Assembly (NCBI GenBank): GCA_009922885.1
Contig: RFUP01000036.1
Coordinates: 1-11,846 of the forward strand
Direction of reading: 5' to 3'
Source: Paracoccaceae bacterium
Lineage (GTDB): Bacteria; Pseudomonadota; Alphaproteobacteria; Rhodobacterales; Rhodobacteraceae
Length of the DNA stretch: 11,846 nucleotides
Of this stretch, positions 1-7,201 are shown in pieces. The first letter of the stretch is position 1. Every line of letters starts with the position of its first letter. The notes beneath the pieces are model-generated. The model was not told where the DNA came from and searched no databases. It worked only from the letters and a program-made list of their open reading frames with translations. A program made the position numbers and the translations under genes.

Positions 1-955
1 GGCTGGAACAGGGCCGGATGGATCGACGCGCCAACACGGATCGGCAACCGGATCGCCAAGCTGATCGGCGCGCCGGAGAACCATGTCGTTATGGGGGACA
101 CGCTTTCTCTCAAGGTTTACCAAGCACTGGCATCGGCGCTTGAGCTTCGCCCGGATCGCCGCGTTATCCTGTCTGACAGCGGCAATTTCCCCTCTGACCT
201 CTACATGGCGCAGGGGCTTATCAATTCGCTTGGCAAAGGCCACGAATTGAAGGTCGTTAAACCCGAGGAAGTCGAAGCCGCGATTTCGGAGGATGTCGCG
301 GTTTTGATGCTGACAGAGATCGACTACCGAACTGGCCGCAGACACGACATGACTGCGTTAACAGCCAAAGCGCGTTGGCTGCACCTATAAGTATCTGAAC
401 GGCGGGCCTGGTGCGCCTGCGTTTATCTACGTTGCTCCGGAGCACATCGATCACGCCCGCCCCGCCCTTTCGGGTTGGCTTGGGCATACCGCACCGTTTG
501 CGTTCGATCTGGACTATCGGCCAGCGTCTGGCATTGACCGGATGCGAGTTGGAACGCCACCTATCCTCGCCTTCGCAGCACTAGATGCGGCGCTGGATAT
601 CTGGGATCTGGTTTCGATGACCGATGTGCGCGCGAAATCCTTGGAACTCGGCGATCGCTTCATCGCGGGAATCGAAGCCCAATGCGAAATGCTGACGCTC
701 GCCACGCCAAGGGACCACGAGAAGCGCGGTTCGCAGGTTTCGTTCCGCTTCGAGCATGGCTATGCGGCCATGCAAGCGCTGATAGAGAACGGCGTGGTTG
801 GCGATTTCCGTGCACCGGACATCATGCGTTTCGGCTTCACTCCGCTCTTCATTGACGAGGATGATGTAGACGAAGCCATTGCGATTATCGCCGAAGTCAT
901 GCGCGGTGCGCTGTGGGATAACCCCCGTTTCCAGAAACGATCAAAAGTCACCTGA
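1..955 (+). pseudogene. kynU: Kynureninase (kynU), 5'-truncated by the window and broken by an internal frameshifting deletion
   Basis: Kynureninase is a PLP enzyme that cleaves kynurenine or 3-hydroxykynurenine to (hydroxy)anthranilate and alanine in tryptophan catabolism. The gene enters the window in frame 1. It reads GWNRAGWIDAPTRIGNRIAK, then the LSDSGNFPSDLYMAQG and DYRTGRRHDMTALTAKA segments, and hits a stop at 388-390. The rest continues in another frame from about 371 (VGCTYKYLNGGPGAPAF, then GDFRAPDIMRFGFTPLF) to TGA at 953-955. The second half keeps the YKYLNGG motif with the Schiff-base lysine. Between TAKA and VGC the family normally has roughly 30 residues, including the IWDLAHSAGA segment with a PLP-binding aspartate; these are absent. 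The frames imply a deletion of length 2 mod 3, about 90 bases, near position 370. No other stops are seen, so the break is recent or a sequence/assembly error. Identity is confident; the exact size of the loss is estimated from remembered homologues. Confidence 0.88.
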
Positions 956-987
956 AAGCGGTTCTTCGGCCAATGCACCTTTTTCAG

Positions 988-1012
988 CCCTCCATCCCTT
1001 GGAGGGTCTTTT
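988..1012 (+). terminator. Rho-independent terminator after kynU
   Basis: CCCTCC (988-993) pairs with GGAGGG (1001-1006), and an A-T pair (994/1000) closes a five-base loop. The stem is followed by TCTTTT and then AT-rich DNA. It lies 33 bases after the kynU stop and would end the kynurenine transcript before the RTX gene. Confidence 0.85.
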
Positions 1013-1054
1013 ATTATTTAAATCATAAGCTTGAGGCCTACATTCCGCTCCCGG

Positions 1055-1150
1055 TTCGATAACTTTGGTCTGTATTTTGTCCAAATTGATCTGGAATTTG
1101 ACATAAACCCGACCCATTACCGCCCCAACCCATCTGTACGAGTTATCGAA
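1055..1150. repeat. Widely spaced 10-base inverted repeat upstream of the RTX gene
   Basis: TTCGATAACT (1055-1064) and AGTTATCGAA (1141-1150) are perfect inverted copies separated by 76 bases. They lie in the 263-base spacer between kynU and the RTX gene. Two operator half-arrays or a looped DNA/RNA structure around the promoter are possible; the role is inferred only from placement. Apart from these arms, the terminator and the smaller palindrome inside, I see no gene in the spacer. Confidence 0.5.
1079..1102. promoter_or_regulatory. Palindrome, possible operator or promoter element of the RTX gene
   Basis: CAAATT (1082-1087) and AATTTG (1095-1100) form a perfect inverted repeat around GATCTGG, with GTC and AC continuing the symmetry imperfectly outside. 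The stretch is AT-rich against the surrounding DNA and sits about 120 bases before the chosen RTX start. It also contains a TTGACA hexamer (1098-1103), but I cannot find a convincing -10 box at the right spacing, so no promoter is assigned. The regulator is unknown. Confidence 0.35.
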
Positions 1151-1218
1151 ACAATCGCCCGAAAGAGGCGGTGATCGAGCAACGGGCTTCGGCCCCAGAC
1201 GGACGGCGAGGCAAGAAA

Positions 1219-3783
1219 ATGCCAACGGGTTATCGAGTAGGTCTTGGGAACAATGCGCTGGACGCAGGCGATGCGATTTCCGGCGCAGCTGTGACGTTCA
1301 CAACGGCGCAAACCATAGGAGCGGGCAACTGGATCTGGTCCGGCACGTGGAATGGCACGACCTATACCAACACCGCAGAGCCCGGCACCTATTTCCTCGG
1401 AACGGACGGGTTTGTGTATTTCGTTCCGCAGTACGGTCTTGTTTCGACCCTGACATGGTCCAATGTCACATCTGCCCCAAGCTTCTTCCTTTCAGACGGC
1501 CAGGTAACCGGCACGGATGGAAACGACGTTATCACCACGACCTATACCGATCAGGACGGCGACCAAGTAACCACCGGGAATGACTCGATCCGGGCCGGAA
1601 ACGGCAATGACAGCGTCGACGCGTCGTCTGGCAACGATACAATATATGGTGGCGGTGGGTCAGATACGATCACGGCGGGGGCCGGGAATGACTATGTCGT
1701 AGGCGACAGCGGCAGCACCCTGGCAGCCACCTCGGAACATATCAGCTGGGCCGCGCAGGGTGTTGACGGCGCAAACATTTCTGCTGGTTTCAAGCAGGTG
1801 ACAGGCCAAGTCGAGGCGCAAGTCAGCTTCACTTCGACCGGGAATAACAATCCCCTGTTTCAAGTTGAAACAACCGACACGCAGTATACGGGCGGCGGCC
1901 CAATGTCCAACAGCTCGTCGCTTTATCTGTTTGGCCAAGGCGACCTCAACACCTCGCGAACCACGATCGACTTCAAGGCAACACCCGGCTCCGAATACCA
2001 GGATGCTGTTCAGAACGTCACTTTCCGGATCAACGACGTTGACTTTGGTCTGAACAACCACCGCGACCGTGTAACGGTCACGGCGTTTGACAGCGCCGGC
2101 AATGCCGTGGCCGTCAGCATAACACCGGGCGCTGGCGATACCCTGTCTGGCAATACAGTTACAGCCGGCAATGCGGGCGAGAGCCCTGCAGATCCGGGTG
2201 GCTCGATGCTGGTCAACATCACCGGCCCCATCAGCCGGATCGTGATCGACTATGTCAACGCGCAGAGCGGCAATACTCACGCAGTTTGGGTAACGGACAT
2301 CCACGACCAAAGCGTTCCTCCCGTGGCGGGCAATGATAGCTTGCTTGGCGGCGACGGCTTCGACACGCTATTGGGGGAAGCTGGCAACGACACGCTGGAT
2401 GGCGGCACGGGCAATGACAGCCTCGTGGGTGGCGACGGCAATGACGTTCTGATCGGTGGTATCGGATCGGATACGCTCGACGGCGGCAACGGCAACGACA
2501 ACCTCTCGGGCGGTGATGACGCAGACACGCTGCTTGGCGGGGCGGGTTTGGACACTTTGGACGGCGGCAACGGCAATGACAGCCTTTCTGGCGGCACCGG
2601 AAACGACAGCCTTCTGGGTGGCACCGGTGCCGACACGCTCGATGGTGGCGCCGACAATGACACGATCGATGGCGACATTGGCAATGACAGCCTCATCGGC
2701 GGGCTTGGAAACGACAGCCTCTTGGGCGGTGACGGGGCCGATACGCTCGATGGTGGCGACGGCAACGACACGCTCTTGGGCGGGGCCGGAAACGACAGCG
2801 TCCTCGGCGGCACCGGCGCGGATTATATGGATGGTGGCCTTGATCAGGATACGCTCTTCGGGGGCGATGGCTCCGATACGATCCTTGGAGGCGGCGGCAA
2901 TGACGACATCTGGGGCGGCGCCGGCGTGGACTTCCTCTTTGGCGGGGATGGCAACGACACCATCCACCTTGGCGGAGGAGATGTCGCTGACGGTGAACTC
3001 GGAGACGATCTATATGTTTTCGATATTGCTCAACTCAATGGAACTGCGATCACCATCAATGGCGGCGAAACCAATGAAACGGTCGGGGACCGCATTGATT
3101 TCCAAGGCCTGATCGACTGGGAGGATGTGACCTACACCGACACAACCCCGAATGACCTTGCGGGTTATGCGACCTTTGCAGATGGAACAGTGGTCAACTT
3201 CTCGCATATCGAAAGCGTTGTGGTTTGCTTCACTGCGGGCACCCGCATTTTAACACCGCACGGGCCGCGCCCGGCGCAGACCCTCAAGGCAGGAGACTTG
3301 GTTCTCACACGCGATAGCGGCCCCCAGCCTATTCGCTGGATCGGCTCGAAAACAGTGCGCGGGCACGGCGTGCATGCGCCCATCCGTTTCGCACCGGGCA
3401 CTGTGAACAATGATCGCGAACTTCTCGTCTCGCCGCAGCACCGGATGCTGCATATCTCGCCCAAAGCGTCGCTCCTTTTCGGAGATCGCGAAGTTCTTCT
3501 CCCGGCCAAGCATATGGTCGACGGAAAAGACATCTGCCCCGTCGAGCAGGATATCGTGGGCTACTTCCATATCCTGCTGGATCGCCATGAAATCGTGTTC
3601 GCGGAAAACGCGCCGACCGAGAGCTTCCACCCGGGCGCTCTAGGGCTCAACACGCTTTCTGACGCTTCAAGGGAAGACCTGTTCTCTCTGTTTCCGAGCC
3701 TGCGCAGCGATCCGAACAGCTACGGCGACACCGCCCGGATATGCCTGCGCGGTTACGAAACGCGTGTTCTCGCAGCGGCTTAA
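1219..3783 (+). CDS. RTX calcium-binding protein with C-terminal Hint domain
   Basis: This is an 854-residue acidic protein, likely secreted. The ATG at 1219 is preferred because GAGG lies 7 bases upstream and the family begins with a similar sequence; an in-frame GTG at 1171 would add 16 residues. Domain order: residues 1-95 are an N-terminal module typical of roseobacter Hint proteins (LGNNALDAGDAISG, WIWSGTWNG, GTYFLGTDGFVYFVP). Residues 98-163 are a short RTX block. Residues 170-369 are a predicted beta-rich domain of unknown role. Residues 370-585 are 24 consecutive RTX nonapeptides (GGxGxDxLx). Residues about 590-665 are a linker, and the Hint domain starts at Cys670 (CFTAGTRILTPHG) with His741 in SPQHRM. 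RTX repeats bind calcium and fold after type I secretion. Hint domains are the autoprocessing fold of inteins and hedgehog proteins, but no C-terminal splice HN pair is evident, so cleavage rather than splicing is the likelier activity, if any. No ABC exporter lies nearby. Confidence 0.9.
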   Translation: MPTGYRVGLGNNALDAGDAISGAAVTFTTAQTIGAGNWIWSGTWNGTTYTNTAEPGTYFLGTDGFVYFVPQYGLVSTLTWSNVTSAPSFFLSDGQVTGTDGNDVITTTYTDQDGDQVTTGNDSIRAGNGNDSVDASSGNDTIYGGGGSDTITAGAGNDYVVGDSGSTLAATSEHISWAAQGVDGANISAGFKQVTGQVEAQVSFTSTGNNNPLFQVETTDTQYTGGGPMSNSSSLYLFGQGDLNTSRTTIDFKATPGSEYQDAVQNVTFRINDVDFGLNNHRDRVTVTAFDSAGNAVAVSITPGAGDTLSGNTVTAGNAGESPADPGGSMLVNITGPISRIVIDYVNAQSGNTHAVWVTDIHDQSVPPVAGNDSLLGGDGFDTLLGEAGNDTLDGGTGNDSLVGGDGNDVLIGGIGSDTLDGGNGNDNLSGGDDADTLLGGAGLDTLDGGNGNDSLSGGTGNDSLLGGTGADTLDGGADNDTIDGDIGNDSLIGGLGNDSLLGGDGADTLDGGDGNDTLLGGAGNDSVLGGTGADYMDGGLDQDTLFGGDGSDTILGGGGNDDIWGGAGVDFLFGGDGNDTIHLGGGDVADGELGDDLYVFDIAQLNGTAITINGGETNETVGDRIDFQGLIDWEDVTYTDTTPNDLAGYATFADGTVVNFSHIESVVVCFTAGTRILTPHGPRPAQTLKAGDLVLTRDSGPQPIRWIGSKTVRGHGVHAPIRFAPGTVNNDRELLVSPQHRMLHISPKASLLFGDREVLLPAKHMVDGKDICPVEQDIVGYFHILLDRHEIVFAENAPTESFHPGALGLNTLSDASREDLFSLFPSLRSDPNSYGDTARICLRGYETRVLAAA
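2326..2973 (+). repeat. 27-base coding repeats of the RTX block, with 81-base higher-order copies
   Basis: Twenty-four nonapeptide units follow one another without a gap. At DNA level there is a larger unit of three nonapeptides (GND-SL / GNDSLLGG / GADTLDGG) that occurs at 2569-2649 and again at 2677-2757. These two 81-base copies are separated by one divergent unit (2650-2676), and a looser copy follows at 2758-2838. The pattern points to growth by duplication of three-unit blocks, and makes the region prone to length change and to assembly collapse. Confidence 0.85.
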
Positions 3784-4553
3784 GCGCTTTTCTTGAGGTT
3801 CTGCCCGCGATCCGCCCATGCTTTCACCGCTTCACCGAAAGCGGCAAACAAGGGGCGCGAGACTGGATCGTTCGCAGCGTCCCATTCGGGGTGCCACTGA
3901 ACCGACAGAGTAAACCCTTGCGCATCCTTGACGTAAATCGCTTCGGGCGTTCCGTCAGGTGCTACGCCATCAACTACGATACGGGCACCGGGGGTCTTGA
4001 TCCCCTGACCGTGCAAAGTGTTGGTCATGACTTCTTCCGCACCGAGAACGCGGTGGAACACCCCGCCCTTCTCGAAGGCCACGCTGTGGCGCAGGGCAAA
4101 CTTCTCTTCCAAGGTGCCGTCTGGCGGCATCCGGTGGTTCATGCGCCCGGGCAGATCGCGGATTTCCGGATAAAGCGTGCCGCCCATGGCCACGTTCACT
4201 TCCTGAAAGCCACGACAAATTCCGAAGAAGGGCTGGCCACGTTCCACGCAAGCTCGCACGAGCGGCAGCGTGATCGCATCACGGCAACGGTCGAACGCAC
4301 CATGCGCTGGCGTTTCTTCCTCGCCGTATTCGTTCGGATGGACGTTCGGGCGACCACCCGTCAGAAGGAAACCGTCACAAACCTCCAGCAATTCGGCGAC
4401 TGACACGAAGCGCGGATCTGCAGGAATAAGCAGCGGAATACACCCTGCAACGCGGGACACTGCCTCGGAATTCATGGCCCCCCCGGCGTGGGCCGGATAC
4501 TGGTCATTGATCAAGTGGTGGTTTCCGATGATACCGACGACGGGCCTTGCCAT
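3780..4553 (-). CDS. Gamma-glutamyl-gamma-aminobutyrate hydrolase family protein (peptidase C26, class I GATase fold)
   Basis: The family hydrolyses gamma-glutamyl amides, as PuuD does with gamma-glutamyl-GABA in putrescine breakdown; the substrate here is not shown by the sequence. From the ATG at 4553 the protein is 257 residues. It has the nucleophile Cys113 in FGICRGFQEVNVAMGG and the triad partners His221 and Glu223 in QWHPEW. The PNVHPNEYG and PGRMNHRMPPDG segments match this subfamily. The start at 4553 gives MARPVVGIIGN, with AGGA 7 bases upstream. ATG at 4568 and TTG at 4583 are in-frame alternatives but have a worse-placed Shine-Dalgarno. The stop overlaps the stop of the convergent RTX gene by four bases. 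A terminator separates it from glcG upstream, so it likely has its own promoter in 4554-4607, though none is clear to me. The name puuD is withheld because no putrescine genes are near. Confidence 0.88.
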   Translation of the reverse strand: MARPVVGIIGNHHLINDQYPAHAGGAMNSEAVSRVAGCIPLLIPADPRFVSVAELLEVCDGFLLTGGRPNVHPNEYGEEETPAHGAFDRCRDAITLPLVRACVERGQPFFGICRGFQEVNVAMGGTLYPEIRDLPGRMNHRMPPDGTLEEKFALRHSVAFEKGGVFHRVLGAEEVMTNTLHGQGIKTPGARIVVDGVAPDGTPEAIYVKDAQGFTLSVQWHPEWDAANDPVSRPLFAAFGEAVKAWADRGQNLKKSA

Positions 4554-4607
4554 AGGAAAATCCTGCATGTGTCCTTTGGACAAACATACCCCTTCGTTTC
4601 ACCATTG

Positions 4608-4634
4608 AAAACACCCCAGCCAGTGGCCGGGATG
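4608..4634 (-). terminator. Rho-independent terminator of the glcB-glcG operon
   Basis: Read on the minus strand from 4634 to 4612, a 10-base-pair stem (CATCCCGGCC with GGCTGGGGTG, including two G-T pairs) closes a three-base ACT loop and is followed by TTTT (4611-4608). It lies about 40 bases after the glcG stop and before the next minus-strand gene, so the hydrolase gene is a separate unit. Confidence 0.75.
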
Positions 4635-4675
4635 CTTGAAGGCTGAAAAGCTGAATTAGCAGGCGAAGAGCTGCG

Positions 4676-5101
4676 TTAGGCCTCGGCTGCATATCCCGCA
4701 GCGGCAATGCCTGCTTCAGCGGCGGCGGCATCGTTATCGGATGTATCGCCGGTGACGCCGACGGCACCGATGACATTGCCCTTCTTGTCGCGGATCAAGA
4801 CGCCGCCCGGCACAGGGATCACCGCGCCTCCGTAAACGCCATTTACCGCTGCCATGAAGTAGGCCTGGCTTTCGGCGCGTGCCATCTGTGCACGACCTGC
4901 CATGCCCAGCATGATCGACCCATAGGCCTTACCATGCGCAATCGCGAAACGGCCGGGTGATGCCCCGTCAGAGCGCTCAAAGGCGAGAACATTGCCGCCA
5001 GCATCCAGAACGATCACCGAGAGCGGTTTCATCTGCGCCTCTGCACCATGTGCTAGAGCCTTGCGGATGATGACCCGTGCTTTTGCCAGTCCAAGTGTCA
5101 T
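4676..5101 (-). CDS. glcG: GlcG/HbpS family protein (heme-binding-domain family)
   Basis: This is a 141-residue single-domain protein of the GlcG/HbpS family (formerly DUF336). Recognisable segments are LSVIVLDAGGNVLAFERSDGA, the AIAHGKAYGSIMLG helix and GGVLIRDKKGNVIGAVGVTG. HbpS of Streptomyces binds heme, and GlcG is encoded in the E. coli glycolate operon; the biochemical role of GlcG itself is unsettled. No signal peptide is seen. AAAGGA lies 6 bases before the ATG. It starts 18 bases after the malate synthase stop on the same strand, so the two are almost surely co-transcribed, matching the glc gene association seen elsewhere. If upstream malate synthase translation is lost, glcG still has its own ribosome-binding site. 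The symbol reflects family and context, not proven function. Confidence 0.88.
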   Translation of the reverse strand: MTLGLAKARVIIRKALAHGAEAQMKPLSVIVLDAGGNVLAFERSDGASPGRFAIAHGKAYGSIMLGMAGRAQMARAESQAYFMAAVNGVYGGAVIPVPGGVLIRDKKGNVIGAVGVTGDTSDNDAAAAEAGIAAAGYAAEA

Positions 5102-5119
5102 GTCGTATCCTTTCGGAAG

Positions 5120-7058
5120 TCAGAGGGCGGCTTTGAGTTCGAGACGGCGGCGGTGCAACACTGGTTCAGTGTAGCCCGAGGGCTGCTCGATGCCATCGAA
5201 TACAAGGTCGCAGGCCGCTTTGAAGGCGATCCCGTCAAACGCGGGAGCCATCGGCGTGTAAGCCGCATCGGAGGCGTTCTGTCGGTCCACCACAGCCGCC
5301 ATTTTTTGCATCGCTGCCATCACCTGTTCCTCGGAAACAACACCGTGATGCAGCCAGTTTGCCAGCGCCTGAGACGAGATGCGGCAGGTGGCGCGATCTT
5401 CCATCAGCGCGATGTCGTGAATGTCGGGCACTTTGGAACAGCCGACGCCTTGATCCACCCAGCGGACAACATAACCGAGGATACCTTGCGCGTTGTTCTC
5501 GATTTCACGACGGATCTCTTCATCCGAGAAATTCCGTCCGATCGTCACCGGGATCGTGAGAAGCTGTTCGAGCGTGCCGCGTGGGCCTGCCGACTTCAAT
5601 TCGGCTTGGCGCACCTTGACGTTAACGGCGTGATAATGCGTGGCGTGGAGCGTGGCCGCGGTGGGCGACGGCACCCAGGCGCAGTTGGCACCGGATTGTG
5701 GGTGGCCGACCTTCTGCTTGAGCATTTCGGCCATGGCATCGGGCATCGCCCACATGCCTTTGCCGATCTGCGCCTTACCCTGAAGCCCGCAGGCCAGACC
5801 AATATCGACGTTGCGTTCTTCGTAGGACTTGATCCAATCGGTGCCCTTCATCTCACCTTTCGGCAGCATCGGGCCGGCTTCCATGGAGGTGTGAATCTCG
5901 TCGCCTGTTCGATCAAGGAAGCCCGTGTTGATGAAGGCCACGCGGGATTTGGCGACGCGGATGCATTCCTTGAGGTTCGCCGAGGTGCGGCGCTCTTCGT
6001 CCATAATGCCAAGCTTCACGGTGTTGGCTGGCAGGCCCAGCACCTTTTCGACGTGATCGAAAATGCGCACGGCAAAGCCAACCTCTTCAGGGCCGTGCAT
6101 CTTCGGCTTCACCACATAGACCGAGCCATGCAGCGAATTGCGGTTGCCGGAGGTCTTCTTGAGGTCATGCATGGCAATGGCGGCGGTGATCAGCGCGTCC
6201 ATCAGGCCTTCGCCGATTTCCAGACCGTCGCGGTCAAGGATCGCGGGGTTCGTCATCAAGTGGCCCACGTTCCGCACCAGCATCAGCGAGCGGCCTTTGA
6301 CCGAGAAGGTGCTGCCATCCGGGGCGGTATAGGTGCGGTCCGACGCCATGCGGCGGGTCATCGGCTTGCCGCCCTTCTCGAAGGTTTCTTCGAGATCGCC
6401 TTTCATCAACCCAAGCCAGTTGGCATATGCCACAACCTTGTCGGCGGCATCTACGCAAGCAACGGAATCCTCGCAATCCATGATCGTGGACAGCGCCGAT
6501 TCAAGGCGGATATCGGCGATCTTCGCTTTGTCGGAGGCCCCGATGGGGTGTGAAGGATCGACGACGAGTTCGATCAGGAGGTCATTGGCACGCAGCAGGA
6601 CGCGGAGGTCTTTGCCTGCTTCGCCTGTGTGGCCTGCAAATTGCGAGGCGTCTTTCAAGGCAGGCGTTAAGTTGCTGCCGGTTATCGAAAGCGCGGAGAT
6701 ATCGGCCCAAGAGCCATTAGCGAGCGGGGCGACTTTATCCAGATGGGCGCGCCCCCATGCGATGACGCGGGCGCCACGCTCGGCATTGTACCCACCGGCA
6801 GGTGGCAAATCGCCCATGGCGTCGGTGCCGTAGAGGGCGTCATAAAGCGAGCCCCAACGGGCGTTGGCGGCGTTCCTGCATTTTGGTGCGGGTATCTAGC
6901 AAGCGACGGTTTTCCGGGCCGAATTCATGCGCGAGGGTGGCCATGCCCGCCCAGAAGGCCTCGGATGCGACACCTGTACCGGGCAGGACCTTCTCTTCGA
7001 CGAAATCAAAGAGAACTTTATCGACTTTCAGGCCGTGGGTTTCGATCCGCGCGCTCAT
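5120..7058 (-). pseudogene. glcB: Malate synthase G (glcB), broken by an internal ~200-base frameshifting deletion
   Basis: Malate synthase G condenses glyoxylate with acetyl-CoA to malate (glycolate/glyoxylate use). The gene starts at ATG 7058 behind GGAGGAGGG and reads MSARIETHGLKVDKVLFDFV, then LPGTG and GPENRRLLDTRTKMQ, and stops at 6842-6840. From about 6874 the next frame reads NAANARWGSLYDALYGTDAM and continues intact to TGA at 5122-5120. It includes MDCEDSVACVD, GIMDEERRTSANL, GLQGKAQIGKGMWAMPD, and the C-terminal GCSKVPDI and MEDRATCRISSQ motifs with the Cys and Asp of the active site. Against E. coli GlcB, residues about 62-128 are missing, so close to 200 bases are lost, giving the frame change. 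The lost part covers the end of the N-terminal clasp and the first barrel strand (PQLVVP-type). An ATG at 6817 could restart a 565-residue fragment, but it would lack barrel strand 1. No other damage is visible, so the lesion is young or an artefact. Confidence 0.9.
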
Positions 7059-7125
7059 GGGTCCCTCCTCCAAGCAAGTGGCATGAGGATCAAATAGCGC
7101 AGAAGTTTCCTATAGGCAACAAATG

Positions 7126-7177
7126 TGGTAAGATGTTTTTACCAATTTTTGCTAATCGCTTTCAAATATTTTGCGAT
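7126..7177. promoter_or_regulatory. Two inverted repeats in the glcB upstream region, probable operators
   Basis: TGGTAAGATGTTTTTACCA (7126-7144) has perfect six-base arms. A second inverted repeat, ATCGC (7155-7159) with GCGAT (7173-7177), follows in very AT-rich DNA. Both lie 70-120 bases upstream of the glcB start, between it and the DUF2256 gene. TGGT/ACCA half-sites recall the FadR-type GntR regulators, to which the glycolate regulator GlcC belongs, but the spacing here is wider than in known FadR-type sites. Regulator identity is inference. Confidence 0.45.
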
Positions 7178-7201
7178 AATCACTGCATACTTCGGGATAC
7201 G

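Noticed and set aside
370..400. Programmed ribosomal frameshifting in kynU (and likewise in glcB near 6875)
   Set aside because: Conserved protein sequence is missing at each joint, not just shifted, so frameshifting could not restore the enzyme; no slippery heptamer is evident.
1098..1126. TTGACA as a -35 box of the RTX promoter
   Set aside because: No acceptable -10 hexamer lies 16-18 bases downstream, where the sequence is GC-rich.
2277..2813. Minus-strand frame encoding a Pro/Ser-rich nine-residue repeat (PPSSVSLP-like)
   Set aside because: It is the reverse complement of the 27-base RTX repeats; the periodicity is inherited from the real gene.
2326..2973. Regularly spaced repeats resembling a CRISPR-like array
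   Set aside because: The repeats are contiguous, in frame, and encode calcium-binding nonapeptides; there are no constant repeats with unique spacers and no cas genes.
5153..6553. Long 466-codon open frame on the plus strand opposite malate synthase
   Set aside because: It is antisense to strongly conserved malate synthase motifs, has His/Arg-rich composition typical of a shadow frame, and has no recognisable domain.
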